From Pseudomonas sp. S37 (GTDB lineage Bacteria; Pseudomonadota; Gammaproteobacteria; Pseudomonadales; Pseudomonadaceae), in assembly GCF_016658545.1 (NCBI RefSeq), contig NZ_JACVZC010000002.1, positions 1-64,000 of the forward strand: DNA of 64,000 nt, in the 5' to 3' direction. Positions 27,514-36,411 of the stretch are shown here, one piece after another; within the stretch, counting starts at the first letter, position 1; every line of letters starts with the position of its first letter. Below the pieces are notes generated by a model, which had not been told where the DNA came from, did no database searches, and saw nothing but the letters and a program-made list of their open reading frames with translations. The position numbers were made by a program, and so were the translations under genes.

Positions 27514-28461
27514 ATGGCCAAGATCCTCACCCTTACCCTGAACCCGGCGCTGGATATCACCATCGGCCTGGACACCTTGCGCGCAGGGCAGGTCAATCGC
27601 AGCCAGGCGCAGCACAGCCACGCCGCCGGCAAGGGCCTGAACGTTGCCCAAGTGCTGGCCGACCTGGGGCACAGCGTGACCGTTGGCGGTTTCCTCGGTT
27701 GCGACAACCTGCAACCGTTCGAGGCGCTGATTGAATGGCGCGGCTTTGCCGACTGCTTTGTCCGCGTGCCGGGCGAAACCCGCAGCAATATCAAGCTGGT
27801 CGAGGCCGATGGCCGCGTCACCGACATCAACGGCCAAGGCCCGGAAGTCGACGAGGCCGCCCGCAGTGCCTTGCTGCGCAGGCTGCAGCAGGTCGCCCCA
27901 GGCCACGATGCCGTGGTGGTGGCTGGCAGCCTGCCACGCGGGGTGAGTGCCGACTGGTTCCGCCAGTTGCTCGAACAACTCAAGGCCCAAGGCCTCAAGG
28001 TGGCCCTGGACAGCAGCGGCGAAGCCCTGCGTGCCGGCCTGCAGTGCGTGCCCTGGCTGGTCAAGCCCAATACCGAAGAACTGGGCGAGGTGCTTGGCCT
28101 GGCTGTGGATAACCCGGCGCAACAGCGTGCCGCTGCCGAGCGCCTGCTGGCCAGTGGCGTCGAGCACGTGGTGGTGTCGGCGGGCGAGCAGGGGGTCAGC
28201 TGGTTCACCCGCGACCTGGGCGTGCATGCCAGCCCGCCCAAGGTACGGGTCGCCAGCACGGTCGGGGCGGGGGATTCGCTGGTGGCCGGCATGGTCCATG
28301 GCCTGCTGCTGGGCGAAGCGCCCGCGCAAACCCTGACCCGCGCCACCGCCATCGCCGCCCAGGCCGTTACCCAGGTCGGCTTCGGCATCCGCGACCGCGA
28401 ACAACTGGCGCGTCTGGAGGCCGCTGTGCAACTGACAGAACAACAAGAGGGTTGCCGATGA
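27514..28461 (+). CDS. fruK: 1-Phosphofructokinase
   Basis: A 315-residue PfkB-family kinase converting fructose 1-phosphate to fructose 1,6-bisphosphate. It begins directly after the fruB stop with ATG 27514 and no gap. Signatures are TLNPALDITIGLDTL at the N-terminus, SHAAGKGLNVAQVLADLG with the substrate glycines, and the C-terminal ATP-site/catalytic base motif STVGAGDSLVAGMVHG. Its substrate, fructose 1-phosphate, is also the inducer that releases Cra, so FruK activity limits induction. Confidence 0.96.
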   Translation: MAKILTLTLNPALDITIGLDTLRAGQVNRSQAQHSHAAGKGLNVAQVLADLGHSVTVGGFLGCDNLQPFEALIEWRGFADCFVRVPGETRSNIKLVEADGRVTDINGQGPEVDEAARSALLRRLQQVAPGHDAVVVAGSLPRGVSADWFRQLLEQLKAQGLKVALDSSGEALRAGLQCVPWLVKPNTEELGEVLGLAVDNPAQQRAAAERLLASGVEHVVVSAGEQGVSWFTRDLGVHASPPKVRVASTVGAGDSLVAGMVHGLLLGEAPAQTLTRATAIAAQAVTQVGFGIRDREQLARLEAAVQLTEQQEGCR

Positions 28462-30197
28462 ACATTGCCATTGTCACCGCCTGCCCCAATGGGCAGGTGT
28501 CGAGTGTCCTGAGTGCCCGCTTGCTGTCTGCCGCTGCCCAGCGGCGTGGCTGGAGTACCAGCGTCGAGGTGCAGGATGCCGAACACCCCGAACGGCAACT
28601 GAGCGCTGCGCAGATCGCCGAGGCTGACTGGGTGCTGGTGGTCAGCACCGGCCCGGTGGACCTGGCCCGCTTTGTCGGCAAGCGCCTGTATCAGAGCACG
28701 CCGTCGCAGGCCCTGGCGGACCGCGAGGGCTTTCTTGATGAAGCCGCGGCCAACGCCCGCTTGCTGGCCGATGTGCCGAACAGCCCTGCGGTTGCTGACC
28801 GCTCAGCCGCGCGCATTGTTGCAGTCACCGCCTGCCCGACCGGCGTCGCCCATACCTTCATGGCGGCGGAAGCTTTGCAGCAGGCCGCCCAACAGTTGGG
28901 CTACCAGCTTACCGTCGAGACCCAGGGCTCGGTCGGTGCGCGCAACCCATTGTCGGCCGAAGCCATCGCAGAGGCTGATGTGGTGTTGCTGGCCGCCGAC
29001 ATCGAAGTGCCCACCGCGCGCTTCGCGGGCAAGCGTATCTACCGTTGCGGTACCGGCATCGCTCTCAAGCAGGCCCGCGCCACGCTGGACAAGGCCCTGG
29101 CCGAAGCCAAGGTGGAAAGCAGCGCCGACGCCGCAGCGGCAACCACGGCGGCCAAGGGTGAGAAGACCGGGGTGTACAAGCACCTGCTGACCGGCGTGTC
29201 GTTCATGCTGCCGATGGTGGTGGCTGGCGGTTTGCTGATTGCCCTGTCGTTCGTGTTCGGCATCGAAGCCTACAAAGAGCCCGGTACCTTGCCGGCGGCG
29301 CTGATGCAGATTGGTGGTGAAGCGGCGTTCAAACTGATGGTGCCGCTGCTGGCGGGCTATATCGCCTGGTCGATCGCCGACCGCCCAGGGCTGGCCCCCG
29401 GCATGATCGGCGGCCTGCTGGCCAGTACCCTGGGTGCCGGTTTCATCGGTGGCATCATTGCCGGCTTCCTCGCCGGTTACAGCGCCAAGGCCATTGCCCG
29501 CTGGGCGCGTTTGCCCAGCAGCCTGGAGGCGCTGAAGCCGATCCTGATCATTCCGCTATTGGCCAGCCTGTTCACCGGCCTGGTGATGATCTACGTGGTC
29601 GGCCAGCCGGTGGCGGCGATGCTCGAAGGCCTTACTCACTTTCTCGACAGCATGGGCACCACCAATGCCATTCTGCTGGGGCTGCTGCTGGGCGGCATGA
29701 TGTGCGTCGACCTGGGCGGACCGATCAACAAGGCTGCCTATGCGTTCTCGGTGGGCCTGCTGGCGTCGTCGAGCTATGCACCGATGGCGGCGACCATGGC
29801 GGCCGGCATGGTGCCGCCGATCGGTTTGGGCATCGCCACGTTCATGGCCCGGCGCAAGTTCGCCCAGAGTGAGCGCGAGGCGGGCAAGGCGGCCTTGGCA
29901 CTGGGGCTGTGCTTCATCTCCGAGGGGGCGATCCCGTTTGCCGCCAAGGACCCGCTGCGGGTGATCCCGGCCAGTGTCGTCGGTGGTGCGTTGACCGGGG
30001 CGTTGTCGATGTACTTCGGCTGCAAGCTGATGGCGCCGCATGGCGGGTTGTTCGTGCTGCTGATCCCCAATGCCATCAACCATGCGTTGCTGTACTTGCT
30101 GGCGATCGTGGCGGGCAGTTTGCTGACGGCGGTGGTGTATGCGGTGATCAAGAAGAGTGAGCGGGTGGAGTTGGCCGTGGCGCCGGTGAAAGGTTAG
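28458..30197 (+). CDS. fruA: Fructose-specific PTS permease (EIIB'BC)
   Basis: A 579-residue inner-membrane permease that imports fructose as fructose 1-phosphate. A degenerate EIIB' module (about 1-100; VTACPNGQVSS with C9) precedes the true EIIB (about 115-215), whose phosphocysteine is C126 in VTACPTGVAHTF. EIIC follows (about 235-570) with multiple membrane spans and GGPINKAAYAF. ATG 28458 overlaps the fruK stop (ATGA), so the longer TTG start at 28452 is unnecessary. Last gene of fruBKA. Confidence 0.96.
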   Translation: MNIAIVTACPNGQVSSVLSARLLSAAAQRRGWSTSVEVQDAEHPERQLSAAQIAEADWVLVVSTGPVDLARFVGKRLYQSTPSQALADREGFLDEAAANARLLADVPNSPAVADRSAARIVAVTACPTGVAHTFMAAEALQQAAQQLGYQLTVETQGSVGARNPLSAEAIAEADVVLLAADIEVPTARFAGKRIYRCGTGIALKQARATLDKALAEAKVESSADAAAATTAAKGEKTGVYKHLLTGVSFMLPMVVAGGLLIALSFVFGIEAYKEPGTLPAALMQIGGEAAFKLMVPLLAGYIAWSIADRPGLAPGMIGGLLASTLGAGFIGGIIAGFLAGYSAKAIARWARLPSSLEALKPILIIPLLASLFTGLVMIYVVGQPVAAMLEGLTHFLDSMGTTNAILLGLLLGGMMCVDLGGPINKAAYAFSVGLLASSSYAPMAATMAAGMVPPIGLGIATFMARRKFAQSEREAGKAALALGLCFISEGAIPFAAKDPLRVIPASVVGGALTGALSMYFGCKLMAPHGGLFVLLIPNAINHALLYLLAIVAGSLLTAVVYAVIKKSERVELAVAPVKG

Positions 30198-30217
30198 CGA
30201 TTTCAGCTGGCTTCACT

Positions 30218-30312
30218 GGCCTCTTCGCGGGTAAACCCGCTCCCACAGGGAATTCACAGGGCTCGAACCTGAGGTAATCCTGTGGGAGCGGGTTTACCCG
30301 CGAAGAGGCCGG
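30218..30312. repeat. Inverted REP pair after fruA
   Basis: GGCCTCTTCGCGGGTAAACC and its complement GGTTTACCCGCGAAGAGGCC face each other around about 30 bases. Both arms are of the canonical P. putida REP subtype. The pair separates the convergent fruA and DUF3820 genes. Confidence 0.9.
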
Positions 30313-30318
30313 AACAGT

Positions 30319-30540
30319 TCAACGCCCATGCTTCTGCCGCAACGGCACCAGCAGGTCACCCAGGCCGTTATGGTCGACCTCGTGCATCAACGCCAGCAAC
30401 CCACCCAGCTCCCCGGCCGGGAAACCCTTGCGTGCAAACCAAGCCAGGTAATCCCCCGGCAGGTCGGCAATGATCCGCCCCTGGTACTTGCCGAACGGCA
30501 TGCTGCGGGTCACCAGCAGTTCGAGGGTTTCCGGCTTCAT
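30319..30540 (-). CDS. DUF3820 family small protein
   Basis: A 73-residue protein with the family core MPFGKYQGRIIADLPGDYLAW, here cited as MPFGKYQG at 14-21 and LPGDYLAWFARKGFP at about 27-41. The function is unknown; the motif resembles a nucleic-acid or nucleotide binding patch in some exonuclease-associated proteins, which is only a suggestion. ATG 30540 was chosen because the conserved part starts just after it; the frame extends to 30606 without homology-like content. Confidence 0.82.
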   Translation of the reverse strand: MKPETLELLVTRSMPFGKYQGRIIADLPGDYLAWFARKGFPAGELGGLLALMHEVDHNGLGDLLVPLRQKHGR

Positions 30541-30687
30541 CTTCGCGCATCTGGTAGTGGAAAAGCGCCGACCATACTGCAATCTGCACGAAGCCCCAAG
30601 CGGCAATCATGCAGAAAGCCTCGATCAGGCTTCGCTTGATTCTTCATAACTATCTGATTTAAAAGCATTTTTACTTTATGTCAGGAT

Positions 30688-30702
30688 TGGCACGATCACT
30701 GC
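30688..30702 (+). promoter_or_regulatory. Candidate sigma-54 promoter
   Basis: TGGCAC-N5-CTGC matches the -24/-12 consensus TGGCAC-N5-TTGC with one change, 40 bases before the start of the DUF2383 gene. No activator site was identified. Confidence 0.4.
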
Positions 30703-30742
30703 TCCCTTACAGATGACTATCACCTGCCAAGGAGTTTGTACC

Positions 30743-31219
30743 ATGAGCAATCCCAACAAAGACGTGATCGATGTGCTCAACGACCTGATCGAGTACAGCA
30801 AGGATGGCGAGAAAGGCTTCAAGGCCTCGGCCGATGATGTGAAGAACCCGGAGCTGAAAGCGTTCTTCGTTCAGCGCGCTGGCGAATGCGCCAACGCTGC
30901 CGGTGAACTGCAGAGCGAAGTGCGCCGCCTGGGTGGCGACCCGGAAACTTCCACCAGCATCAGCGGCGACCTGCACCGCGGCTGGGTCAACCTCAAGTCG
31001 ATGGTCACCGGCAAGGACGAAGAAGCGGTGCTCAACGAAGTGGAGCGCGGTGAAGACCACGCCCTGAAGGCCTATAAGGAAGCCCGCGAAAAACTGGTGA
31101 AACTGGGCCGCACCGCCAGCGACACCAGCTACAGCCTGGTGGAAAAACAGCTGCAAGGCGTGCAGCGCAACCACGACCAGGTCAAGGCGCTGCGCAACGC
31201 CGCCCGCGCCCGCTCTTAA
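30743..31219 (+). CDS. PA2169-family four-helix-bundle protein (DUF2383)
   Basis: A 158-residue ferritin-like helical protein. It starts MSNPNKDVIDVLNDLIEY, includes FKASADDVKNPELK and VERGEDHALKAYKEA, and ends in basic residues. Members are stress-associated and have no proven enzyme activity. ATG 30743 follows AAGGAG at 30729-30734. The gene converges on the GGDEF gene and their stop codons overlap on opposite strands within TTAA at 31216-31219. A sigma-54-like site lies upstream. Confidence 0.87.
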   Translation: MSNPNKDVIDVLNDLIEYSKDGEKGFKASADDVKNPELKAFFVQRAGECANAAGELQSEVRRLGGDPETSTSISGDLHRGWVNLKSMVTGKDEEAVLNEVERGEDHALKAYKEAREKLVKLGRTASDTSYSLVEKQLQGVQRNHDQVKALRNAARARS

Positions 31220-32706
31220 GCTTCAGGGCCCTCTATCCGGTTACGGCCCTTGGCCTTGGCCCGGTAGAGCGCCTCGTCCGCGGCACCCAGCAGCCTGCTC
31301 AGGTCGTGCTGGGTGCCGGACAGGCCGATACCGATGCTCACCGTGACCGCGTGGGCATCATCGGCAAACGGCGCCAGAGCCTCGACGCTAACACGTATGC
31401 GTTCGGCCAACAGCTGGGCGCCAGCCAGGTCAGTCTCTGGCAACACCACCTGGAACTCTTCCCCACCATAACGCGCAGCCAGATCGGCCGGGCGGCGAAT
31501 GCACGCCTCGATCGCCTTGGCCACTTCGCGCAGGGCATGGTCGCCTCCGGCATGGCCATGGCGCTGGTTGAACGCCTTGAAATGGTCAATATCCACCATC
31601 AGCACTGCCAGCGACTTGCGGTTACGTTGGGCACGCGCCCATTCCTGGCGCAGTACCTGGTCCAGCCGGCGACGGTTGGCCAGGCCGGTCAGGCTGTCGG
31701 TGGCGGCCAACGTCGCCAGGCCTTGTTCGGCTTCATGGCGGCGGCGCAACTCGCGGCCCAGCAGCAAGGTCAGCCAGAGAATGCCCACACACAGCACGCC
31801 GGTGGCGACGCTGACCAGGATGGCGGTGCGGCGCCATGACTGGAACACCTCGTCGGCCGAGTGCACCACCAATACGATCAATGGCAGCTGTGCGACCCGG
31901 GCAAAGGTGTACATGCGCGGCTTGCCGCTGCTGGTGGAACGGGCGGTGAAGTTGCCGCTTTGCTCGTTGAGGATGCGCTTGAAGTTCGGCCGTTCGGCGT
32001 AGTTTGTGCCGATCAGCGGGTCTTGCGCGCGGGACGGCTGGCGGGCGAGCAACTGCCCGTCGGTATTGAACAGGTTGATGCTGCTGTCGTCGCCAATGTC
32101 CAGGCGCCTGAACAGTTCGCTGAAATACGACAGGCGCAGCGCCCCGGCGGCCAACCCGGCAAACTCGCCATGGGGGCCGGAGATGCGCCGGCTGAAACTG
32201 ATGCACCAGTCCAGGCCGCCGAGCCTGGCCTTGAACGGCGGGCCTACCAGCAGGCCAAGGTTGGCATTGTCCCGGTGCGCCTTGAACACACCGGTGTCGC
32301 CGAAGTTGGCCTTGCGCGGCACGCTGCTGCTCGAGTCGCCGACCACGTTGCCTTGCGGGTCCAGCCACAGCACATCACCGCGTTTGCGGTCGACAAAGGC
32401 TTCGTTGAACAGCAGCCGCTGGCGCAGCGGGCCGGGGATTTCCGGCAGTTCCTTGCGCCCGACCGCCCAGATCAACCCTTGCAGCGACTGGTCGTAGAGT
32501 TCGACATTGCGCAGGATGTCGCTTTCGATCAGCTGCACGATGTTGTTCGAGGCGCGCACCGCCGACTGCTCGACGCTATCGCGCTCACGGGCCAGCAGGT
32601 AGCTGACGATGGCCACGATCGCGAGCACGGCAAGGCAGCTGCCCAGGTTGAGGATCAGCTCGGGGTGCGACCTGTAGAGTGCTGAACGCGGGGATTGGGT
32701 GGGCAT
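31216..32706 (-). CDS. Membrane diguanylate cyclase with periplasmic sensor
   Basis: A 496-residue protein. An N-terminal membrane helix (about 18-39), a periplasmic dCache-like sensor (about 45-285) and a second helix (about 295-318) precede a GGDEF domain. The active site reads GGEEF at residues 414-418, a functional variant. An allosteric I-site (RPAD) lies exactly five residues before it, so product inhibition is expected. It should make c-di-GMP from GTP in response to an unknown periplasmic ligand. Its place 16 kb from lapF suggests, but does not prove, a biofilm role. Confidence 0.92.
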   Translation of the reverse strand: MPTQSPRSALYRSHPELILNLGSCLAVLAIVAIVSYLLARERDSVEQSAVRASNNIVQLIESDILRNVELYDQSLQGLIWAVGRKELPEIPGPLRQRLLFNEAFVDRKRGDVLWLDPQGNVVGDSSSSVPRKANFGDTGVFKAHRDNANLGLLVGPPFKARLGGLDWCISFSRRISGPHGEFAGLAAGALRLSYFSELFRRLDIGDDSSINLFNTDGQLLARQPSRAQDPLIGTNYAERPNFKRILNEQSGNFTARSTSSGKPRMYTFARVAQLPLIVLVVHSADEVFQSWRRTAILVSVATGVLCVGILWLTLLLGRELRRRHEAEQGLATLAATDSLTGLANRRRLDQVLRQEWARAQRNRKSLAVLMVDIDHFKAFNQRHGHAGGDHALREVAKAIEACIRRPADLAARYGGEEFQVVLPETDLAGAQLLAERIRVSVEALAPFADDAHAVTVSIGIGLSGTQHDLSRLLGAADEALYRAKAKGRNRIEGPEA

Positions 32707-32837
32707 GCTCGCTACTGCAAGGGCAGGGCCATTCGCGGCGGCGACATTCTAGGGAAGCAGGGATTGTCGGACAAGATTTGTCCGACGGAATCACGCTGTG
32801 CTGCATTTTGGATTCACGCCGAACCCTGTGAGCGGGT

Positions 32838-32938
32838 TGTGGGAGCGGGTTCACCCGCGAACACCGGCGAAGCCGGTGCCAACACCGCGCTGGTTTCTTC
32901 GCGGGTGAACCCGCTCCCACAGCCGCTCCCACGGGGGT
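32838..32938. repeat. REP cluster between the GGDEF and porin genes
   Basis: Left arm GTGGGAGCGGGTTCACCC and right arm GGGTGAACCCGCTCCCAC flank ACCGGCGAAGCCGGT; a second CCGCTCCCAC follows immediately, an extra partial copy. Confidence 0.85.
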
Positions 32939-32964
32939 TTATGTGTGCTGCCTACAGATGAGGA

Positions 32965-34299
32965 TCAGAACACATTCAGTGGGTAATCGACGATCACCCG
33001 CACTTCGTCGTTGTCGCTGTTGCTGTCGATCGAGGCATAACCCTGGCTGCCACGGTGGGTGGCATAACGCACCAGTACCGACAGGTCCTTGAGGTCACCT
33101 TCCTGGAACACGTATTTCACGTCCAGGTCGCGCTCCCAGTGCATGGCGTTCTTGCCATCGGCACGGTAGTAGTCGTAGTGGTCAGTGTTCTGCGTGGCCT
33201 TGGTCAGGTCCGCTTCACCACGGGAGTACGACAGCGAGCTGGTCAGGCCAGGCACGCCGACACCGGCAAAGTCATAGTCGTACTGCAGCTTCCACGACCG
33301 CTCGTTCGGGGCGTTGAAGTCCGAGTACATGCGCGAGTTGTCCAGGTACACGCTGTCGCCCAGGTTGATGTAGTCGAACGGCGTGTTGCCGTTGACCCGC
33401 TGGTAGGCGGCAGTGACGCTGTGGTACCCGGCGTTGACGGTGAAGTGCACGCTGTAGGTGTTGTTGTCGATCTTGCCCAGCAGGGCCTGGCCGGTGTCCT
33501 GGGTGTGGTAGAAATGCACGCCCGGGTTCAGGCTGACCAGGTCGTTGACCACGTAGGTGTAGTCGAAGTCAGCGTAGTACTGGTTCCAGATGTCCTTCAG
33601 CTCGGCCGCGTACAGGTTGGCGGTGATGTTCGGGGTACCGCTCCACGACGCGCCAGCCCAGTTCAGGTGTTTGCTTTTGTCGTGCTCGTCCAGCGAGCCG
33701 TAGTAGGTGTCGATACGGCGGTGGCCGCTCTGGTTGTACGGGTGGGTGAAGCTCACCTGGCCGCCTTCGAGCAGCAGGCCGTCGACGCTGGTGTTGGTCA
33801 GGCTCACACCGCGGAAGGTCTGCGGCAGCATGCGCGTTTCACCGCCGGCAATCACCGGATTGGTGAGGAACAGGTCACCGGCTTTCAGTTCGGTGTCGAA
33901 GGCCTTCAGCTTGACCGCGGCACCGGCCGTGGAGAACGCGTGTGGGGCAGCGCCCAGCTCGCCGTCGTCCTTGATGTGCTCGGGCAGGATGCTGGTGCCG
34001 GCATGGCCGCCACCGCCGTCGAGCTTCAGGCCCAGCATGGCATGGGAGTCCAGGCCAAAACCGACGGTGCCCGGGGTGTAGCCGGACTCGAAGCGCGCCA
34101 CTGCGCCCTGGCCCCACTCGCGGGTGTCGCGCACGCCGGCGTTGTGGTTGTCGCGGTTGAAGTAGGCGTTACGGAAATGCAGGTTGAAGGACGAGCCTTC
34201 GATGAAGCCATCAGCCTTGTCTTCATCTGCCTGGGCGGCGAAAGGGATCGTTGCAGTCAACGCAATGAAAAGCGGGGTAAAACGAAACGCGGAAGGCAC
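32965..34299 (-). CDS. OprD-family outer-membrane porin
   Basis: A 444-residue precursor with a Sec signal peptide (about 1-24, cleavage after AAQA). The OprD family opening is present ([20 protein letters not shown]), followed by the [20 protein letters not shown] segment, cited here in parts, then alternating aromatic beta strands and a terminal strand ending VDYPLNVF. OprD-family channels carry amino acids, carboxylates or aromatic acids; the substrate is not predictable here and no catabolic genes adjoin. It is transcribed alone from a promoter in the 200 bases upstream. Confidence 0.9.
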   Translation of the reverse strand: MPSAFRFTPLFIALTATIPFAAQADEDKADGFIEGSSFNLHFRNAYFNRDNHNAGVRDTREWGQGAVARFESGYTPGTVGFGLDSHAMLGLKLDGGGGHAGTSILPEHIKDDGELGAAPHAFSTAGAAVKLKAFDTELKAGDLFLTNPVIAGGETRMLPQTFRGVSLTNTSVDGLLLEGGQVSFTHPYNQSGHRRIDTYYGSLDEHDKSKHLNWAGASWSGTPNITANLYAAELKDIWNQYYADFDYTYVVNDLVSLNPGVHFYHTQDTGQALLGKIDNNTYSVHFTVNAGYHSVTAAYQRVNGNTPFDYINLGDSVYLDNSRMYSDFNAPNERSWKLQYDYDFAGVGVPGLTSSLSYSRGEADLTKATQNTDHYDYYRADGKNAMHWERDLDVKYVFQEGDLKDLSVLVRYATHRGSQGYASIDSNSDNDEVRVIVDYPLNVF

Positions 34300-34405
34300 C
34301 GGTACTAGCTCCTTTGGTCTGACGGTGGGGCAGTTTTTATTTTTGAATGTGCGTCTTTCTTATAGGTGAACGTTACAGCCGGGCTGATAGTTACAGCACA
34401 TAAAA

Positions 34406-34430
34406 AAAGCCGCTGATCGGCAGCGGCTTT
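34406..34430 (-). terminator. Terminator after the small exported protein gene
   Basis: AAAGCCGCTG and CAGCGGCTTT pair across a five-base loop. On the minus strand a run of T's follows, 75 bp after the stop at 34505. It should insulate the porin gene from upstream transcription. Confidence 0.8.
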
Positions 34431-34504
34431 AAAAGGCTAACATATCGGCACCGGTGGTGCCCATGGCGTAGCCAAGGGAAAACGGGAGCAGTAACAGCGT
34501 ATGA

Positions 34505-34729
34505 TCAGCTGTCGGCATTGGCATCGACAGAGACCTTGGAAGCGGTCTGGTTTGCGTCTTTTACGGCATCGGCCTTCTGTGCGGCTACGGCTTCGCGGGC
34601 GTCTTGATGGACCGCGGCGAACTCTGCATTACGGGCGACGAAAGCCGGGGATTCTTCGGCCATGGCCAGGGGCGACAACAACAGGGACGACAGGACGAAA
34701 ACGCTGGCAATACCCATACTGTTGGACAT
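34505..34729 (-). CDS. Small exported Ala-rich protein of unknown function
   Basis: A 74-residue precursor. MSNSMGIASVFVLSSLLLSP is a clear signal peptide, probably cleaved after AMA, leaving about 50 mature residues rich in Ala, Val, Asp and Lys (AREAVAAQKADAVKDANQ), likely a single amphipathic helix in the periplasm. No Cys lipobox. A purine-rich AAGGTAG lies upstream of ATG 34729 and a strong terminator follows, both supporting a real, separately transcribed gene. The function is not known. Confidence 0.7.
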   Translation of the reverse strand: MSNSMGIASVFVLSSLLLSPLAMAEESPAFVARNAEFAAVHQDAREAVAAQKADAVKDANQTASKVSVDANADS

Positions 34730-34897
34730 TTGAAACTACCTTCTTGCTGTGCAAGTGCTAATGAGGACAGGGGTAAAGTTAGTCCTTTCAATGCACTGGA
34801 AACAGAGCGAAGTGCGATAAGCACTGTTGCGCAAAAGGTAACGATCCTTGAGAAAGCAATAGTACTTTCGCCGCAAACCCTTGTGCTAGACGCAGTC

Positions 34898-35014
34898 CCT
34901 GTAGGAGCGGCCTTGTGTCGCGATGGGCTGCGCAGCAGCCCCGGCTATTGATGCTATTGCACAGAATTTGGGGCCGCTGCGCGCCCCATCGCGACGCAAG
35001 GCCGCTCCTACAGG
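34898..35014. repeat. Inverted REP-like pair, TGTCGCGA subtype, invading a gene end
   Basis: CCTGTAGGAGCGGCCTTGTG at the left is mirrored by GCAAGGCCGCTCCTACAGGG at the right. The right arm contains the last Leu codon and the TAG stop of the histidine kinase on the minus strand. Confidence 0.85.
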
Positions 35015-36411
35015 GACCGCGTAACCCTCAGGATCGGCAACTGGATACCAAAGGTATTGAACCCCGCCCCACTGCGCACAAACACCTCACCCCCATGCAT
35101 CAGCGCAATCGCCTTGACGATCGCCAACCCCAACCCATGGTTACCACCACCACTGTTGCTGCGCGCCGCATCCACGCGGTAGAAGCGTTCGAACAGCAAC
35201 GGCAAATGCTCATCATCAATCGCCGGCCCCGGGTTGCTCACGGCAATACTGACCTGCTCCGCCCCGGCATCGATCTGCACCCGGATCACCTGGTGCGGCG
35301 CGGTGTGCTGTACGGCGTTGTTCAGCAGGTTGATCAAGGCCCGGCGCAACTGGGCTTTTTCGATCGGCGCCTGGGCATCGCCGCTGACGCTTACGCTGAC
35401 CTGCGCGTCTTCGAGGATGTAGTCCAGGTAGTCGAGGGTGGTCGCCACTTCTTCGGCCAGCGAAGCCTGGGTCAGGGCGGTGGCCTTGCTGCCCTGGTCG
35501 GCACTGGCCAGGAACAGCATGTCGTTGATGATGCTGCGCAGGCGCTCCAGTTCTTCCAGGTTCGATTGCAGCACTTCGAAGTAGTGCTCGGCGCTGCGCC
35601 CGCGGGTCAGCGCCACCTGGGTCTGGCCAATCAGGTTGGTCAACGGCGAGCGCAGTTCGTGGGCTACGTCGGCGTTGAACGCCTCCAGCCGCGAATAGGC
35701 CTGGCTGACCCGGTCGAGCGCGGCGTTGAAGGCGCCGGCGAATTGCGCCAGCTCCGGGGCCAGCGCCTGGGTTTGCAGGCGCCCGTCCAGGCGTGGCGGT
35801 GCCAGCGCCTGGGCCTCGTTGGACAACGCCAGCAGCGGGCGCAGGCCAATGCGCGCCACCCAGTACCCCAGCAGCGAGGCCAGCAGCACGCCGAGTACCG
35901 CCAGCCCGACAATCGCCACCAGCAGGCTGTGCTGGGCCTGCCAGAAGGTTTCGGTGTCGATGCCGATCAGAAAACGCAGTGGCGGGCGCTCGCCCAGGGC
36001 CGGCAGTTCACTGACCAGCACTTTGTACGGGTACGGGTGGTCGGGCAGTCGCAGGTCGCGCATGCCTTGCGGCCCCTCGGCGAAGGCGCGCACCAGCTCG
36101 CTGGGCTGGCCGTATTCATAAGCCGGGTTGCTGCCGACTACCCAGAAGCGAATGCGCTTGTCTTCCTCGCTGAGCAGGTTGAGCTTGTTGTTGATCTTGG
36201 CCCAGTGCTCGGGCGTGCCAAAGCGGTTGAGGGTGGATTCGAGCACGCTGAAGCGCGCATCCAGCTCTGCCTGCGGCAGCAGGTCGAGGCTGCGGTCGAC
36301 CTGGCGGTACAGCGCCGAGCCGATCAGCAGGAACACGCCCAGTGCGACCAGGATGAACAGCGCCGACAAACGCAGCGCAATGGAGTTACCCCGCACGGTT
36401 TTCCAGGACAT
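35008..36411 (-). CDS. Sensor histidine kinase of the RND pump locus (CopS/CusS-like)
   Basis: A 467-residue inner-membrane kinase. It has two membrane helices (about 15-35 and 145-170) around a periplasmic sensor, a HAMP-like linker, an H-box (FNADVAHELRSPLTNL), an N-box (LINLLNNAVQHTAP) and a G2 box (GNHGLGLAIVKAIALMHGG). It is closest in type to heavy-metal (CopS/CusS/IrlS) sensors. ATG 36411 overlaps the regulator gene by 26 bp and gives a normal N-terminus; the longer frame is the regulator read out of frame. The gene ends inside a REP element, which supplies its stop codon. Confidence 0.9.
   Translation of the reverse strand: MSWKTVRGNSIALRLSALFILVALGVFLLIGSALYRQVDRSLDLLPQAELDARFSVLESTLNRFGTPEHWAKINNKLNLLSEEDKRIRFWVVGSNPAYEYGQPSELVRAFAEGPQGMRDLRLPDHPYPYKVLVSELPALGERPPLRFLIGIDTETFWQAQHSLLVAIVGLAVLGVLLASLLGYWVARIGLRPLLALSNEAQALAPPRLDGRLQTQALAPELAQFAGAFNAALDRVSQAYSRLEAFNADVAHELRSPLTNLIGQTQVALTRGRSAEHYFEVLQSNLEELERLRSIINDMLFLASADQGSKATALTQASLAEEVATTLDYLDYILEDAQVSVSVSGDAQAPIEKAQLRRALINLLNNAVQHTAPHQVIRVQIDAGAEQVSIAVSNPGPAIDDEHLPLLFERFYRVDAARSNSGGGNHGLGLAIVKAIALMHGGEVFVRSGAGFNTFGIQLPILRVTRSL

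Noticed and set aside
26014..28598. 810-codon and other minus-strand frames opposite fruB and fruK
   Set aside because: The + strand encodes complete, motif-confirmed PTS proteins; the antisense frames show only complementary composition.
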